Positions 50,751 to 62,449 are shown, numbered from the stretch's first letter. The stretch: DNA of 64,000 nucleotides from Inia geoffrensis (GCA_036417435.1 CM070900.1:123334315-123398314), one strand, 5' to 3'. The notes: a model not told the origin generated them from the letters alone. Numbers and translations are program-made.

Positions 50751-51429
50751 AAACATATATATCACTCTCTGGTCTTAAGGACATTACTATTTAGCTAAGG
50801 AGCCAAATTGGGCACTCATAAAACAACCAAATAACAATGTAAGACTAAATAACAGTGTAAGGTATGTCAAAGTTCTAAAATAAGCTGTATGAAAATGGCA
50901 ACCATCATCATTCATTTTTTCCGGTTTGAGACAGTTGTTCCTGTATATCAGACCATGCATCCTGATTTTGGCCTATTAGAATATATTTACTATAGATGAA
51001 GACAATAAATGCTATAGGAGATCAGTGCACAAACATCAAAATACAAATAAGTCGCTCCCCAAGGCCAAGTCCCAGGGGACTAGAGCATCCAGAAAGAAGG
51101 ACAGTACAGAATATGGGGAGAGTAAGTGTGAAGAAACTGGCAGAAATGCGGCAGAGGTCTCTTATTAGATGTTCCTGGGGAAGTTCGGGGCCTTTAGAAC
51201 CTCTCCATTACTGCCACTGCCAAGGGATGTGGACACTTCTGTTGCTCTTTCCAGTCATGTCTCCATGTCCTACTCACCCCCTCCCAAACAAGGATGCCCT
51301 ATCTGATCTGCTTGCTCAGCATTTCAGTGGGCTGGTCTCCTCTACAGTGGGGTCACTGCTTTGAAGAACAGCATGCAGTCACCCTTCTCTCTCAGTTGTA
51401 CTCGCAGTTAGGGGAGTAAGGTTAGCAGT

Positions 51430-51640
51430 CATCATGGAGAGGCGGGTGATCCTGAGGGTTGCCTTTTCCGGTCCTGATGCCAGACTCCTTGGGTTCAAGT
51501 CCCCTCGATGTCCCTTATGCACTTACATATCCTTAGGCAAGGTTGCTCAATATCTCTGTCTTTCAAGTTTTGCATCTAAAAATGTGGCTGATTGTTACAC
51601 CTACCTCACAGAGTTATTGTGAAAATTACCTGAATTCTTC
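51430..51640 (+). repeat. Probable MIR SINE remnant
   Basis: 'ttgggttcaagtcccctcga', 'ttaggcaaggttgctcaata' and 'ctacctcacagagttattgt' in MIR order, rather diverged. Confidence 0.7.
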
Positions 51641-52194
51641 CACGTGAAGAATTTATGTTCATGAAGCTATTTTCACTAACAAATTTGGGTTTGCCCTGCT
51701 CTTTATTTGCAGGGCCTGAGTAGTACACAAGGGAAATAGGAAGCTCCTCTCTCAATGTCAAGCTCAGGCCACACTGTCCTACATAGTCAGGGGGTGAGGT
51801 GCACCCAGATTAATAAATCGGCCTTTGCCTCTCATTTGACTGGTCCATTGGTGATAACCTCAGAGGAGGAAAGGAACACAACCCCCGAATAGAAGGGTTG
51901 TAAGCTTGCAACAATTTATCAGATTTTAAAGAGCCACATAAACTACAGAAAATGAATTTTATTCCATAGGCAATAGTGATTTATTATATTTTCTTGGGCT
52001 GGAACCATGAGATAATAAAAGCTGTACTTCATAAGAATTAACCCAGCAGTCATACACAACCTTCTGCAGAAAGTCTCTGTATCCATTCAAACCAGGCTCT
52101 TAAAGGTTAAAAAAAATCCTGCGCTTATTTTTTTCACATTTTCTAGCCAGATTGTTTTTAGCCAGATTTTTAAGAAGTCTGTATTACAGTACTA

Positions 52195-52290
52195 AATTTC
52201 AACAAAACAAGAACTGTGACTCTGATCTCTTAAATCCTAGTGCCTGACATATAGTAAGGGCTCCATAATGCTGGCTGAATAAATACAAAA
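52195..52290 (+). repeat. Possible L2-like 3' end
   Basis: 'tagtgcctgacatatagtaa' followed by 'ggctgaataaata'. Confidence 0.5.
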
Positions 52291-52859
52291 CAGTATTTAC
52301 TATAACCAAAAGAATACCGTGAGAAAGTTGAGTTTGATGGCACAAGTTAAAAATAAAAGGGAAAAAGAAAAAGTGAGGGAGTGTCTGCCCAGCTAACTTC
52401 CACTGCAGTACGCAGCAGGGGCATCCCGGGAACCGACCCTCTCAGAAGGTATGTGGTGCCAGAGGGGAGGGGCTGCTCCAGCCTCAGGGCCCAGCTTGAG
52501 AAAGGTCCAGGGGAAGGAATGGACCTCTGCACCCCAGGCAAGAAGGGCCTGCTTCACTGTACAGAGCCATCTCTCAGGAACCAGAAAAGGTCACTATAAA
52601 TTTTCAAGTTGTTGAGCTTGAAAACCAGCAAGTAGGCAAAAGGAAACTCAAGTTCACCTTTCCTTCCAACAAGGGAAAGAATCTTGGGAGCATATTTTCT
52701 GGGAAGAACTGGTGTACCTGAAACCACAATCAGAAACGTTTTGAACAAATAATGTAATTTGTGAAAAAAAAAAGCACATGATTTTGGTGGCATCTAATCA
52801 GTCAAAATACAAGAAGAGGAAATGGATTAGCTGCTCCGGGGTATGAAACTATTGATTTT

Positions 52860-53180
52860 GGGCTTCCTTGGTGGCGCAGTGGTTAAGAATCCGCCTGCCA
52901 ATGCAGGAGGCACGGGTTCGAGCCCTGGTCCGGGAAGATGCCACATGCCGCGGAGCAACTAAGCCCGTGCGCCACAACTACTGAGCCTGCGCTCTAGAGC
53001 CCGCGAGCCACAACTACTGAAGCCTGCACGCCTAGAGCCCGTGCTCTGCAACACGAGAAGCCACTGCAATGGGAAGCCCACGCACCACAACGAAGAGGAG
53101 GCCCCACTTGCTGCAACTAGAGAAAGCCCACGCGCAGCAACAAAGACCCAATGCAGCCAAAAATTAAAAAAAAAAAAAAA
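52860..53180 (+). mobile_element. CHR-type SINE, long form
   Basis: Flanked by identical 'aaactattgatttt' at 52846-52859 and 53181-53194. Long body with 'ctgcaactagagaaagccca' and the 'agacccaatgcagccaaaa' tail. B box GGTTCGAGCC. Confidence 0.95.
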
Positions 53181-53789
53181 AAACTATTGATTTTAACTCA
53201 TTTTGCAGCCTCATCCCCATCTACTGTGGACATATCTTTCTACTGACTACCGTGACTGGAACACACTTTTGGGAACACCTTTCCACTCTCAAAACTGTTG
53301 ACGGTTTCAGAAAACCATGTAAATCGAGAGACTGACACTTTCAAGGGCCCTTCAGTCAGAGTAAGAAGCATCGAAGTGAAATCAAGAAAAGCCTAAAGGG
53401 CCATCAAAGTAGGATCCCAACAGAAAACTGTGAACCGAGTGTGATTACAGCTCAGTAAACAACAAAATAACCTAAAGTGGAAAAAAAATGACAGGAAATA
53501 CCCCAAGACGTTAAAGTAGATGTCATTGGGTAATACAAATTTAAGTAATTTGGGTTCCATAGTCATCTGGTTTTTTAAGGAGCATTTATTTGTTTTTATT
53601 GGAAAAACATACAAACATTTAACTAACTAATTACATATTAAAGTCCAAGTTTTTTTTTCAAACTAGGAAACAAAATATAGCATCTAGGGACTTCAGCGGG
53701 GTGTGGTTTGTTATTTAGGTCTCGCTGGAAATAGTTTCCTTCATATCTTCAAAACCTTTTATTATCACTCAGGAAATTTTTTTTTAACT

Positions 53790-53935
53790 TGGAAGGGACC
53801 TTAAGGATTGTCTGATAAAAAAGTACCTCATTGTACAGCTGAGAAAACAGTGAATTTCCTAACAAATAGCCAGTCGGGGCAGACCTAGAACTCTGACCCA
53901 CAGTTCCTGCCTCCTAATCAATGTTCTCTCCAACA
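53790..53935 (+). repeat. Possible MIR-like remnant
   Basis: 'ttggaagggaccttaaggat' and 'cattgtacagctgagaaaac', then a diverged core. Confidence 0.5.
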
Positions 53936-54014
53936 CTGAACCTACTTCACCAAGGAAAGTGCCCCTTCCCCCTCCCAGATAGGAAGAAAAAAGCAGTGCA
54001 GAAAATCATGTTTC

Positions 54015-54400
54015 TTAACACCTGGGTATATACCCAAGAGAAAGGAAAATATATGTCTACACAAAAAGTTATATATGAATGTCCACAGCAGCACTATTCC
54101 TAACAGCCAAAAAGTGGAAACAACTCAAATATCTATCAACTGATGAATGGATAAACAATGTGGTATATCCATGAAATGGAATATTATTCAGTCACAAAAC
54201 GGAATGAAGTACTGATACATGCTATATACACACATGGATGAGGCTTGAAACCATTGTGCTAAGTGAAAGAAGCCAGTCACAAAGGACTACATATACATAA
54301 TTCCATTTATATAAAATGTCCAGAATAGGCAAATCCATAGAGACAGAAAGTAAATTAGAGGTTGCCTAGGGCTGGGGGGTAGGGGGTGGGAAATTGGGGG
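54015..54400 (+). mobile_element. Old L1 remnant, ORF2 end
   Basis: 'acctgggtatatacccaaga', 'atggataaacaatgtggtat', 'gaaatggaatattattcagt' and 'gaggttgcctagggctgggg' are in the order of an old L1 3' end. Confidence 0.75.
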
Positions 54401-55453
54401 AAACTGAATTGTTTTAAAATTCACTGTGGGGATGAGTGCAGCTGAAAACAAATACTAAAAATTTATCAGCAGGCACTGCACTTCTGTTCCAAGTAAAGAA
54501 TACTGATGATGTCATATTGAGGAGAAAACAATCACCTATGTAGATTATGATTTCAATCAGGGCATTTATACTTCTTCCATATTTGCTGCCCTGCTATTGG
54601 TTATGCTACCCAAGCTCTGGAACTCCTGCCTCTATCTGTTAAGATGGTAAAGTCTCCAGAGCCATTTCAACTGATGAAATGACCCAAATTAAATAGCTGC
54701 ATATACCATCCCGTGGAAAAAGCCAGCCAAGAGAGCCACCTGCTTTAAAGAACAATACATTATTAAGATGTAAGAAATGAATCTGCTTCAAACGGTTTAA
54801 CCAAGTAGTTAGGTATCCAGTGGTTCTCACTCACAAGCCAGCTGGTGGAATGTTGCTAGTGGACTGGACACGCAGCCTCATGGCCTCACACCACACCCAA
54901 AACAGCCTCTTAGCTGTTTGCCCCACTTCTTACTCACAGAAAGTCTATGAACTTACTGGGAAATGATCAGTAGGTCAATCACTGCCCGGAAACAAAAGGA
55001 CGTGCAAGAAGTAAAGTGCCAAACCCTATCTGGTTTCAAATCAAGGAGGAGACCTGAAATCTAAGAACATCTAAAACTCAGTAGCTGAGCATTATCTTCT
55101 CTCCCCTGTTCAATGACAGGAAACTGCTCATTGTGTTTAGAGCTCAGCGGCAAATGAGAGCTTTATTCTGGCTACAGGCCTCAAATCATCCCAGAGAACC
55201 TTAAATGCTCTGAGGCTCTGCCTGCCAACATTAACATTAACACAAACACAAGCACACATGTCAGCTCCCAGCTGTCATTTCACCAGCAGCTCTGCAGTAG
55301 GCACTCTACTTTCAGGCAGGAATTTTTAAACCGCAGGGTGGGGATGCATACACCGGGCACCCTGTTAGCACCACTGCTCTAAAGCTACATGAGCCCCTCT
55401 CTAGGCGAAGCCCCAACTGTTACCTCCAGGACTCTCTTCAAAGACCTAGGACA

Positions 55454-55659
55454 GGGCTTCCCTGGTGGCGCAGTGGTTGAGAGTCTGCTTGCCGATGCAG
55501 GGGACACGGGTTCGTGCCCCGGTCCAGGAAGATCCCACATGCCGCTGAGCAGCTGGGCCCGTGAGCCATGGCCGCTGAGCCTGCGCGTCTGGAGCCTGTG
55601 CTCCGCAACGGGAGAGGCCACAACAGTGAGAGGCCCACATACCGCAAAAACAAACAAAG
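55454..55659 (+). mobile_element. CHR-type SINE, short subfamily, perfect 14-bp duplication
   Basis: Flanked by identical 'aaagacctaggaca' at 55440-55453 and 55660-55673. First of three same-strand copies within 1.4 kb. Confidence 0.97.
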
Positions 55660-56130
55660 AAAGACCTAGGACAATGGTAAATATGTAGAAGGCTCAGCTC
55701 CCCACCGTTTGGGAAAATACGGGCCTCTTTTTCCTAAAATAATTGAGAAAAAGGAGATATTCTGTTTCTAACTATAGACCTAAGTCTATATAGTTCAGCC
55801 TCGTCACTGACCCTGTATTTCTATTTTGATGATTTCTATTTTGATGCCTGAAATCAAAACATACTGGTTTTATACAATTTTATTTGTCAATTATACCTCA
55901 ATAAAGCTGAAAAATTGTTTTCATTAATAAACCTTAAGATACAAACGAATTTACTTTTCCTTTATTTAAAAAAAAACCTAACTCTTTGTGATATTAAAAA
56001 AAACTGATATAGCTACTTTCCTCTGGCAGGTAATCAATTACTTTGACCAATTCACACCCACTGGACAGAGTTCAAGGGACTCTCATTAACAGTCTCCATC
56101 TGGTTTAAAGACATCAAAAAAGTGGCTCTT

Positions 56131-56296
56131 GGGCTTCCCTGGTGGCGCAGTGGTTGAGAGTCCGCCTGCCAATGCAGGGGACGCAGGTTCGTGACCCAGT
56201 CCGGGAAGATCCCACATGCCGCGGAGCGGCTGGGCCCGTGAGCCATGGCTGCTGAGCCTGCGTGTCCGGAGCCTGTGCTCCGCAAAAAAAAAAAAA
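56131..56296 (+). mobile_element. CHR-type SINE, short subfamily, 3'-shortened
   Basis: The body stops at 'cctgtgctccgc' and goes straight to the A tail, missing about the last 37 bp of sister copies. The duplication is 'agtggctctt' (56121-56130) and 'agcggctctt' (56300-56309), one mismatch. Confidence 0.94.
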
Positions 56297-56580
56297 AAAA
56301 GCGGCTCTTGTCCATAAGTGGACCAATGGTCAGAGTCAGGTCTGCCACGATGCTTGCCAAACCTGTCATAATAAATGTACCATAATGCTGATAATTTATT
56401 GTTGGGGAAAATGATAATTCTATTATCAAATATTCCATTTCACTCTATCTAGTGAGATAACATCTTGCAAAATCCTGAAAAAAAAATGGCTTAATAACAA
56501 AATTTCCAGGTCTACACAATGAATAGTCTTATTTACATGATCTGGATATTCCACAGGAACTAATATACTTTAAAATCTAG

Positions 56581-56769
56581 GGCTTCCCTGGTGGTGCAGT
56601 GGTTGAGAGTCCTCCTGCCGATGCAGGGGACACGGGTTCGTGCCCCGGTCCGGGAAGATCCCACATGCCGCGGAGCGGCTGGGCCCGTGAGCCATGGCCG
56701 CTGAGCCTGCGCGTCCGGAGCCTGTGCTCCGCGACGGGAGAGGCCCGCGTAACGCAAAAAAAAAAAAAA
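56581..56769 (+). mobile_element. CHR-type SINE, short subfamily, with internal deletion
   Basis: Flanked by 'aaaatctag' at 56572-56580 and 56770-56778. Near its 3' end 'gagaggcccgcg' replaces a longer stretch found in sister copies. Confidence 0.95.
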
Positions 56770-57944
56770 AAAATCTAGACTGTTACTAAGTAAAGGTACA
56801 CTAAGATTTTTTTTTTTACTTTTTCTGAAGATGCAAATTTATCCAGCAGTAATTATAGTCCCTTCATTTTAATATCACATAATCACTTGTTTACAATGAC
56901 AAAACTGCATCTTCTGAGTCACAGAAAATATTAAGAATGGATAGGTCACCACAAGATATTGTCCATATGTTCCTTAACTCTTCCTCAGTTATAGTTTTTT
57001 TTCCCATGATCCATCATTTAAACCAGGTAGCAAATGAATGGCATTTCAATAGCCACCTAGCTATTCATAGTACTAAATCCAGTATCCAGAATATAAATGC
57101 GGGAAAGAAAAGCAAATAAATAATTAGACATATTGCAGAGAAAAAATAAAGCCCTGAAAATGAAGTTGACAAATTTGATAAGTACTCCCCCTCTATAAAT
57201 AGGAAGAGTTGTTAAATGCTAAATATGCCACTTTTACTTCCTCCAACAAAGCAAAACTAGAAGGAAAAGTTGGTTGATATTCTTTTTGAAAACATACTTT
57301 CCACTGAATATATATAGTAGTTTGCCAACTGGACTACTGATGCAAAGCCATTTGCTAAAAACTACAGTGGGAACCAAATTATCTAATGCCACATATAGAT
57401 GGGTCTTCATAGATAAACTGAACAGATGAACCCATTTCCAACTAAAATGAATGGACACTCTTCTCCCATTCCTAAGAGACCACCAATTCTGTCACAGTTC
57501 AAGAGGACATGGAAGACAAGACCCTGTTCAAACCAGCAGGTGAGGAGAAGTTCAGATTCCCCTTTGACCTAACACAGGTTTCTAAGTGTCTACCATACAG
57601 CCAAAACCATACTGGGAACTGTTTGTCTATCAAGATGAGAAACTCTTTTTCTCAGCCCTCAAGGAGGTTACAATCCTACAGCAAAACAGAGGCAAGAAAA
57701 CAAGTAAATAAATACAAATCAGGGTAAAATTAGGTATCATGAGGTAGTTGCTCTGCCTTTTCAAAAAAGAACAGTACATGTGTATTTCTGTGAAAGCCCT
57801 TTGGTCATCAAACATCCACATCATACCTTTAATTGCCCAGGGGTAGCACCCGTGCTCAAGAAGGAGGGTATCCTTGACCCTCAGAGTACCAAGTAGCATC
57901 TTTGTGGTCCCAAAAGAATGTGGTCTCAGGGTACAAATAGACTA

Positions 57945-58300
57945 GATGTTCATGTTCCCCCAAAATTCATATGTTAAGTCCTAACGCCCAATGAGAAGAA
58001 GTTAGGAGGCGGGGCCTTTGGGAGGTAATTAGGGCATGAGGGTGGAGTCCTCATGAATGGGATTAGTGCTCTTATAAAAAGAGAACCCAGAGAGATCCTT
58101 CACTCTTTCCACCATGTGAGGACAGTGAGAAGATGGCTTTCTATAAACCAGGAAGCAGGCTCTCACCAGACACCCAATTACCAGGGTCTTGATCTTGGAT
58201 TTTCCAGCCTCCAGAACTGTGAGAAATAAATTTCTGTTGTTTATAAGCCACCCAGTCTGTGGTATTTTGTTATAGCAGCCCAAACAGACTAAGTCAGAGG
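57945..58300 (+). mobile_element. MaLR-type LTR remnant
   Basis: Clear ordered MaLR features: 'aaaattcatatgttaagtcc', 'aggcggggcctttgggaggt', 'agcctccagaactgtgagaa', 'ataaatttctgttgtttata' and 'agcccaaacagactaagt'. Solo LTR; no internal genes seen. Confidence 0.9.
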
Positions 58301-58862
58301 GCCCTAAAATGGCAGTGAAAACTGAGATGCTCAAGTGTAAAAACAATAAAACATACCAACACTGCAGGGATACATTTTTCAGGGATACCAAGTAGTACAC
58401 CTGAAAGCTGTGGGCTCCTGCAGTGAATCCAAATTTACACAGCAGAGAAGCCCAACAGAGGTAGATAACTCCCCACTCGAGCCCATCATTAGCTCAGAGT
58501 ATCTTATCCTTGATTAAAATTATACTAGAGAAGACCTGTGTAACAAAGACCAGCTTCATTCACAAATCTAGTAAAAAAGACTGCTGCTGGAAGGCTATTG
58601 ACTGGGTTAACAATTGTATTTCCCAGGGGTGAAGACATAACAACAACAGAGAAAGAAAAACAGCCTGTTGGATCACAAATATCATCTCAATCTCTTTAGA
58701 ACAGTGTTTCTTAACTAAGGCTGCATGCATCCTTAAGTCTGGTAGATGTACCCAATCTATTTAAACAGGAAATAAGAAAAATATAAAATAACTGTGACAG
58801 CACTCACTGGTGCACAACTCAGCCATGCAAACAAGTCACCTCCCTCACCACTCACGGGTTCT

Positions 58863-59125
58863 CTTTTTTTTTTTTTTTTGAAGTATAGTTGATTTGCAAT
58901 GTCATGTTAGTTTCAGGTATACAGCACAGTGATTCAGTTATACATACAAATAAATAAATATATAAACACTATATCTATATTCTTTTTCAGATTCTTTTCC
59001 CTTACAGGTTTCGAGTATAGTTTTGAGTACAAAATTTTGAGTATAGTTCCCTGTACTACATAGTAGACCCTTGTTGGTTATCTATTTTATACATAGTTGT
59101 GTGTATATGTTAATCTCATTTTTGA
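58863..59125 (-). mobile_element. L1 3' UTR fragment
   Basis: Poly-T, then 'gaagtatagttgatttgcaa', 'acagcacagtgattcagtta' and 'agacccttgttggttatcta', the same 3' UTR type as the copy at 25985 and reversed in the window. It is 5'-truncated. Confidence 0.85.
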
Positions 59126-59211
59126 AGCACCTAGCTCCATAGTTACAGAGGCTGCGAGGTACAGCAGCAAGCAGCTGATGTCCAGTTAGGCATGTTGTCC
59201 TGGCTTCGTCT

Positions 59212-59547
59212 GTGGTCTTCTTGGTCTTGGCCAAGATGACAGAGTGTCAGGGCTGCAGCTCTGTTCAAATTCATCTAGCCAACAACATCCCTGGTTGTAG
59301 TTATCTGTGCTTTTTACACCACGTTGAAGACACCCAAATTGAACAAAGCCTTTCTTTGTTCAGTCATAACATGCAGATTGCACAGAACACCACCAAGACA
59401 ATGTACCCTATGAAATCTGCTGCATTCAAACACCAGGCCCAGGCCATCAGAGGTGTCTGTGTGGTTTTGAAAATCCAGCACTGGCTAAAGTCAGATATGC
59501 CCTTGACACTTAAACTTTTACTAGGAAGAGTTCACTGCATCAGTTAA
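59212..59547 (+). other. Unidentified 111-codon ORF, not supported as a gene
   Basis: The frame starts MVFLVLAKMTECQGCSSVQI and ends LLLGRVHCIS. I recognise no domain, signal peptide or membrane segment, and no family. The block 59126-59890 lies between an L1 tail and an LTR and is otherwise unassigned. It might be a decayed retrocopy or chance. Confidence 0.2.
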
Positions 59548-59893
59548 GAGACCAACAGGAAACCAGTGGCACCCTCAGATTAGGATAATTTAGGGTACAT
59601 TTACAAAACTGAGGAAAAGAGTGCAGTAACTGGGGTGCCAAAAACAGTGAGACTATCATCCCTCTCCAAGCCTTAAGGGACAAGGGGAGTTAGTATTTAC
59701 CCAAATCAAAAAGGTAGGGAGTCTGCAAGGATGCTACCTTAAAAGGAAAAGTGACCTTTAGTAGAAGTATGTAGCCGGACTGAGGCAATCTCACAGAGAG
59801 GTATCCAACGGAATGCATATGCTGACTTAATTCTCCCCACGCCTGCCTGTCGACCGAAAAAAAAAAAAAAAAAACCACAAAAAAAAAACCAAT

Positions 59894-60225
59894 GCACAAC
59901 CTAAAAGTTGAGAGTTACATTTTATTCAGGGACCTTACTGAGGACAATAGCCTGGGAGACAACCTCTCAGATAGCTCTGAGGAACGGTTCCAAAGAGTTA
60001 AGGGAAAGGCCAGGATATATAGGAGTTTTTGCTGAAAAAAAAAAGTAGTCAAACATCTAAAGATTACTGCTAATCACAAAAAACAGATATCTCAATTGAT
60101 GATTTTAGTGCTTTTCTATGTATGGGAAGATGCAAGAGTCTGGTCTTATAAAAACTATTCCTTTTATATACATCTTAACTATCTAGGGTCAGTATCCTGT
60201 TTTTCTCCATCCTGAATCCCCCTCA
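59894..60225 (-). mobile_element. Probable solo LTR of an endogenous retrovirus
   Basis: On the minus strand there is a TATATAA-like stretch and the phrase 'ctcagagctatctgagaggt' (reversed in the window). A polyadenylation signal AATAAA follows (window 59921-59926), then an end at 'gttgtgca'. This order resembles artiodactyl ERV LTRs as I recall them. No retroviral coding region is recognised beside it, and no target duplication was found. Confidence 0.55.
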
Positions 60226-60622
60226 GGGTGCCCTGTTGGGGACCAGCTGCTGGGGCTGATGGTTTGATGGTGGTCAACAGTCATTGTTTACTGAAATGGC
60301 AGGCAGTATTCTTTATCCACATGCCTATCTCCTGTTGGGCTCCTTACTGGCTGAACCCAACTAGAAGTCACCAGGCATGGCAGTCTGTTGATTCAATGCA
60401 TACTAGCAGAGAGTATAGGTTAAAGAAGAGTGGAAAGCGGGTGTACAAGGGTGGGCATAGAAGGTATTCTATGCAGCTCTCAATGGAAAAAGCAAAAAGC
60501 AACACAGAAATCCAAGGAAGGGAAAATGCAAAAGAAATTCATGGTGCAAATATGAAACCCATTAAAATGTGGCCAAATGTGCTAAGTATACTGGAAAGAG
60601 AATTTATTTAAACTTATTTCTT

Positions 60623-60981
60623 TGTTTTTGGCTGCGTTGGGTCTTTGTTGCTGCACGCAGGCTTTCTCTAGTTGCAGCGAGTGGGGACTGCTCTATCATT
60701 GCAGTGCGTGGGCTTCTCTTTGTTGCTGTGGAGAATGGGCTCTAGGCGCATGGGCTTCAGTAGTTGTGGCACACGGGCTCAGTAGTTGTGGCTCACAGGC
60801 TCTAGAGCTCAGGCTCAGTAGTTGTGGCTCGTGGGCTCTAGGGCACAGGGTCAGTAGTTGTGGCGCACAGGCTCAGGCTTAGTTGCTCCACAGCATGTGG
60901 GATCTTCCCAGACCAGGGCTCAAACCCGTGTCCCCTGCATTGGCAGGCAGACTCTTAACCACTGAGCCACCAGGGAAGTCC
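60623..60981 (-). mobile_element. CHR-type SINE, long form with expanded internal unit
   Basis: Flanked by identical 'ttaaacttatttctt' at 60608-60622 and 60982-60996. Contains four copies of the 'cagtagttgtgg' unit, more than any other copy here. Confidence 0.94.
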
Positions 60982-61088
60982 TTAAACTTATTTCTTGAAG
61001 ACAAAGAAGTTGTGGCCCTGATACCAGAAAGAAAGAAATCTAATCACAATATAACTCTGCATACTGCAATAAAACCTACTTTCAGCTT

Positions 61089-61565
61089 TTGTCTCTCAAA
61101 AATCAACCTATATATAAAGCAGATGACTATTTAAATTCCAAATGCATAATTTCAATCATAATAATTTTCACAGTAAACATTGGGGGAGGAGAGCAGAAGG
61201 AAGGGCAGAAAACAGAGAATCAAGAGGTACTGTTAAAAGTTGATGAAATAAGAAATACAAGTTTACAAATATCATTTGAAGTTATAAAATTGGAATATGG
61301 TAACGACTGTGGAAAGGTTACCTCAGGTCTTACTTGCCCAACATGTGAGCACCTTCCCCTGGGAATTTCAGCTTGTGGAAGAAATAGCTCAGCAAACATA
61401 ATATCTTCCTGTTCCAGTCATTCAAAACTCTCCTTCAGCACCAGTTCTTATGCTATGTTCCCACAGTCATCTTCCTATTTTAAAGATGCAGCTGTTCTCA
61501 ATGGAGAGATCAAAGCTTTGACAACTTTAAAGGGAAATACTAGCCAATTTTCTCCTGTGATTTGA
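61089..61565 (+). other. Unidentified 158-codon ORF, not supported as a gene
   Basis: The frame begins MSLKNQPIYKADDYLNSKCI and ends GNTSQFSPVI. It has a hydrophobic stretch near residues 19-29 and is serine-rich toward the end (around residues 104-130). It contains two Cys-x-x-Cys-like spacings (TCPTC). I recognise no family. No splice signal, Kozak context or neighbouring exon supports it. Chance or an old retrocopy are both possible. Confidence 0.2.
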
Positions 61566-62240
61566 GTTTCACTTCTGTAGGAACTACTGAAAGTTTTGCA
61601 TTTTGTGACAAAACAAATGAGTTCTATGATATGTGAAGCTATTGCCGTTTCAGCATTTCAGAATTTCCACTTTAGCCATCTTCCCTCGATAAATACACCA
61701 AGAAAGAAAAATGGTTGTCTGGGCCTCACTGAGATCATACTTTGTTGTTGTTTTGTTGTTGTTAGACTTAATTAAACAAATTTCTTGAGATTGATGTTGC
61801 TGTAAGAGGGGTTTGCTCTTGTATTCCGAAGTCTCTTCATTCTTGCCTTTAGTGAGAGTCAATAGTATCCTTAAGCAAGAAAAGACCCTCCGCTTGGTGA
61901 AGACATTGTAGTTTGCAGAGTCCGTGCAGAAGTCTGACCCACAAACTGGATGCCAGATGTCAGATGATGAAGTCAAAACTGACAGCTTCCAAAGAAGACT
62001 TTGAGAAGGTAAATTAGTAAACTACCCTATCTGCACCTGCAGCTCCTCATAACCGAGGAAAACAGTCAGAATTTCCTTTTAACATCTCAAAGATGATTGT
62101 TTATAGAATTACAAAGAAAGTATTCTTGTGTTCATAAACATTACTCTGAAAGGTTTTTTGTAACATTGGCTAAGAATGTTTCAACTCGATTAAATGCCAA
62201 TATAAGGGGAGTCTTTAGCTGTAAAATCTTTGTTAGCTAA

Positions 62241-62449
62241 ATTTTTTTTTTTTTTTTGCAGTACGCAGGCCTCTCACTGCTGTGGCCTCTCCTGTTGCAG
62301 AGCACAGGCTCCGGATAGGCAGGCCCAGCGGCCATGGCTCACGGGCCCAGCTGCTCCGCGGCATGTGGGATCCTCCCGGACCGGGGCACGAACCCGCGTC
62401 CCCTGCATCGGCAGGCGGACTCTCAACCACTGCGCCACCAGGGAAGCCC
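62241..62449 (-). mobile_element. CHR-type SINE, short subfamily
   Basis: Flanked by 'ttgttagctaa' at 62230-62240 and 62450-62460, with poly-T and full reversed body. Confidence 0.96.

Noticed and set aside
60622..61134. Two consecutive ORFs (60622-60882 and 60883-61134) rich in Cys, Ser and Trp
   Set aside because: They are translations of an antisense long-form SINE with its tandem units, running on into flanking sequence.
7720..62449. Regularly recurring identical blocks as a CRISPR-like array or segmental repeat
   Set aside because: The spacing is irregular (hundreds to thousands of bases), both strands are used, and each copy has an A tail and its own target duplication. These are dispersed SINEs.
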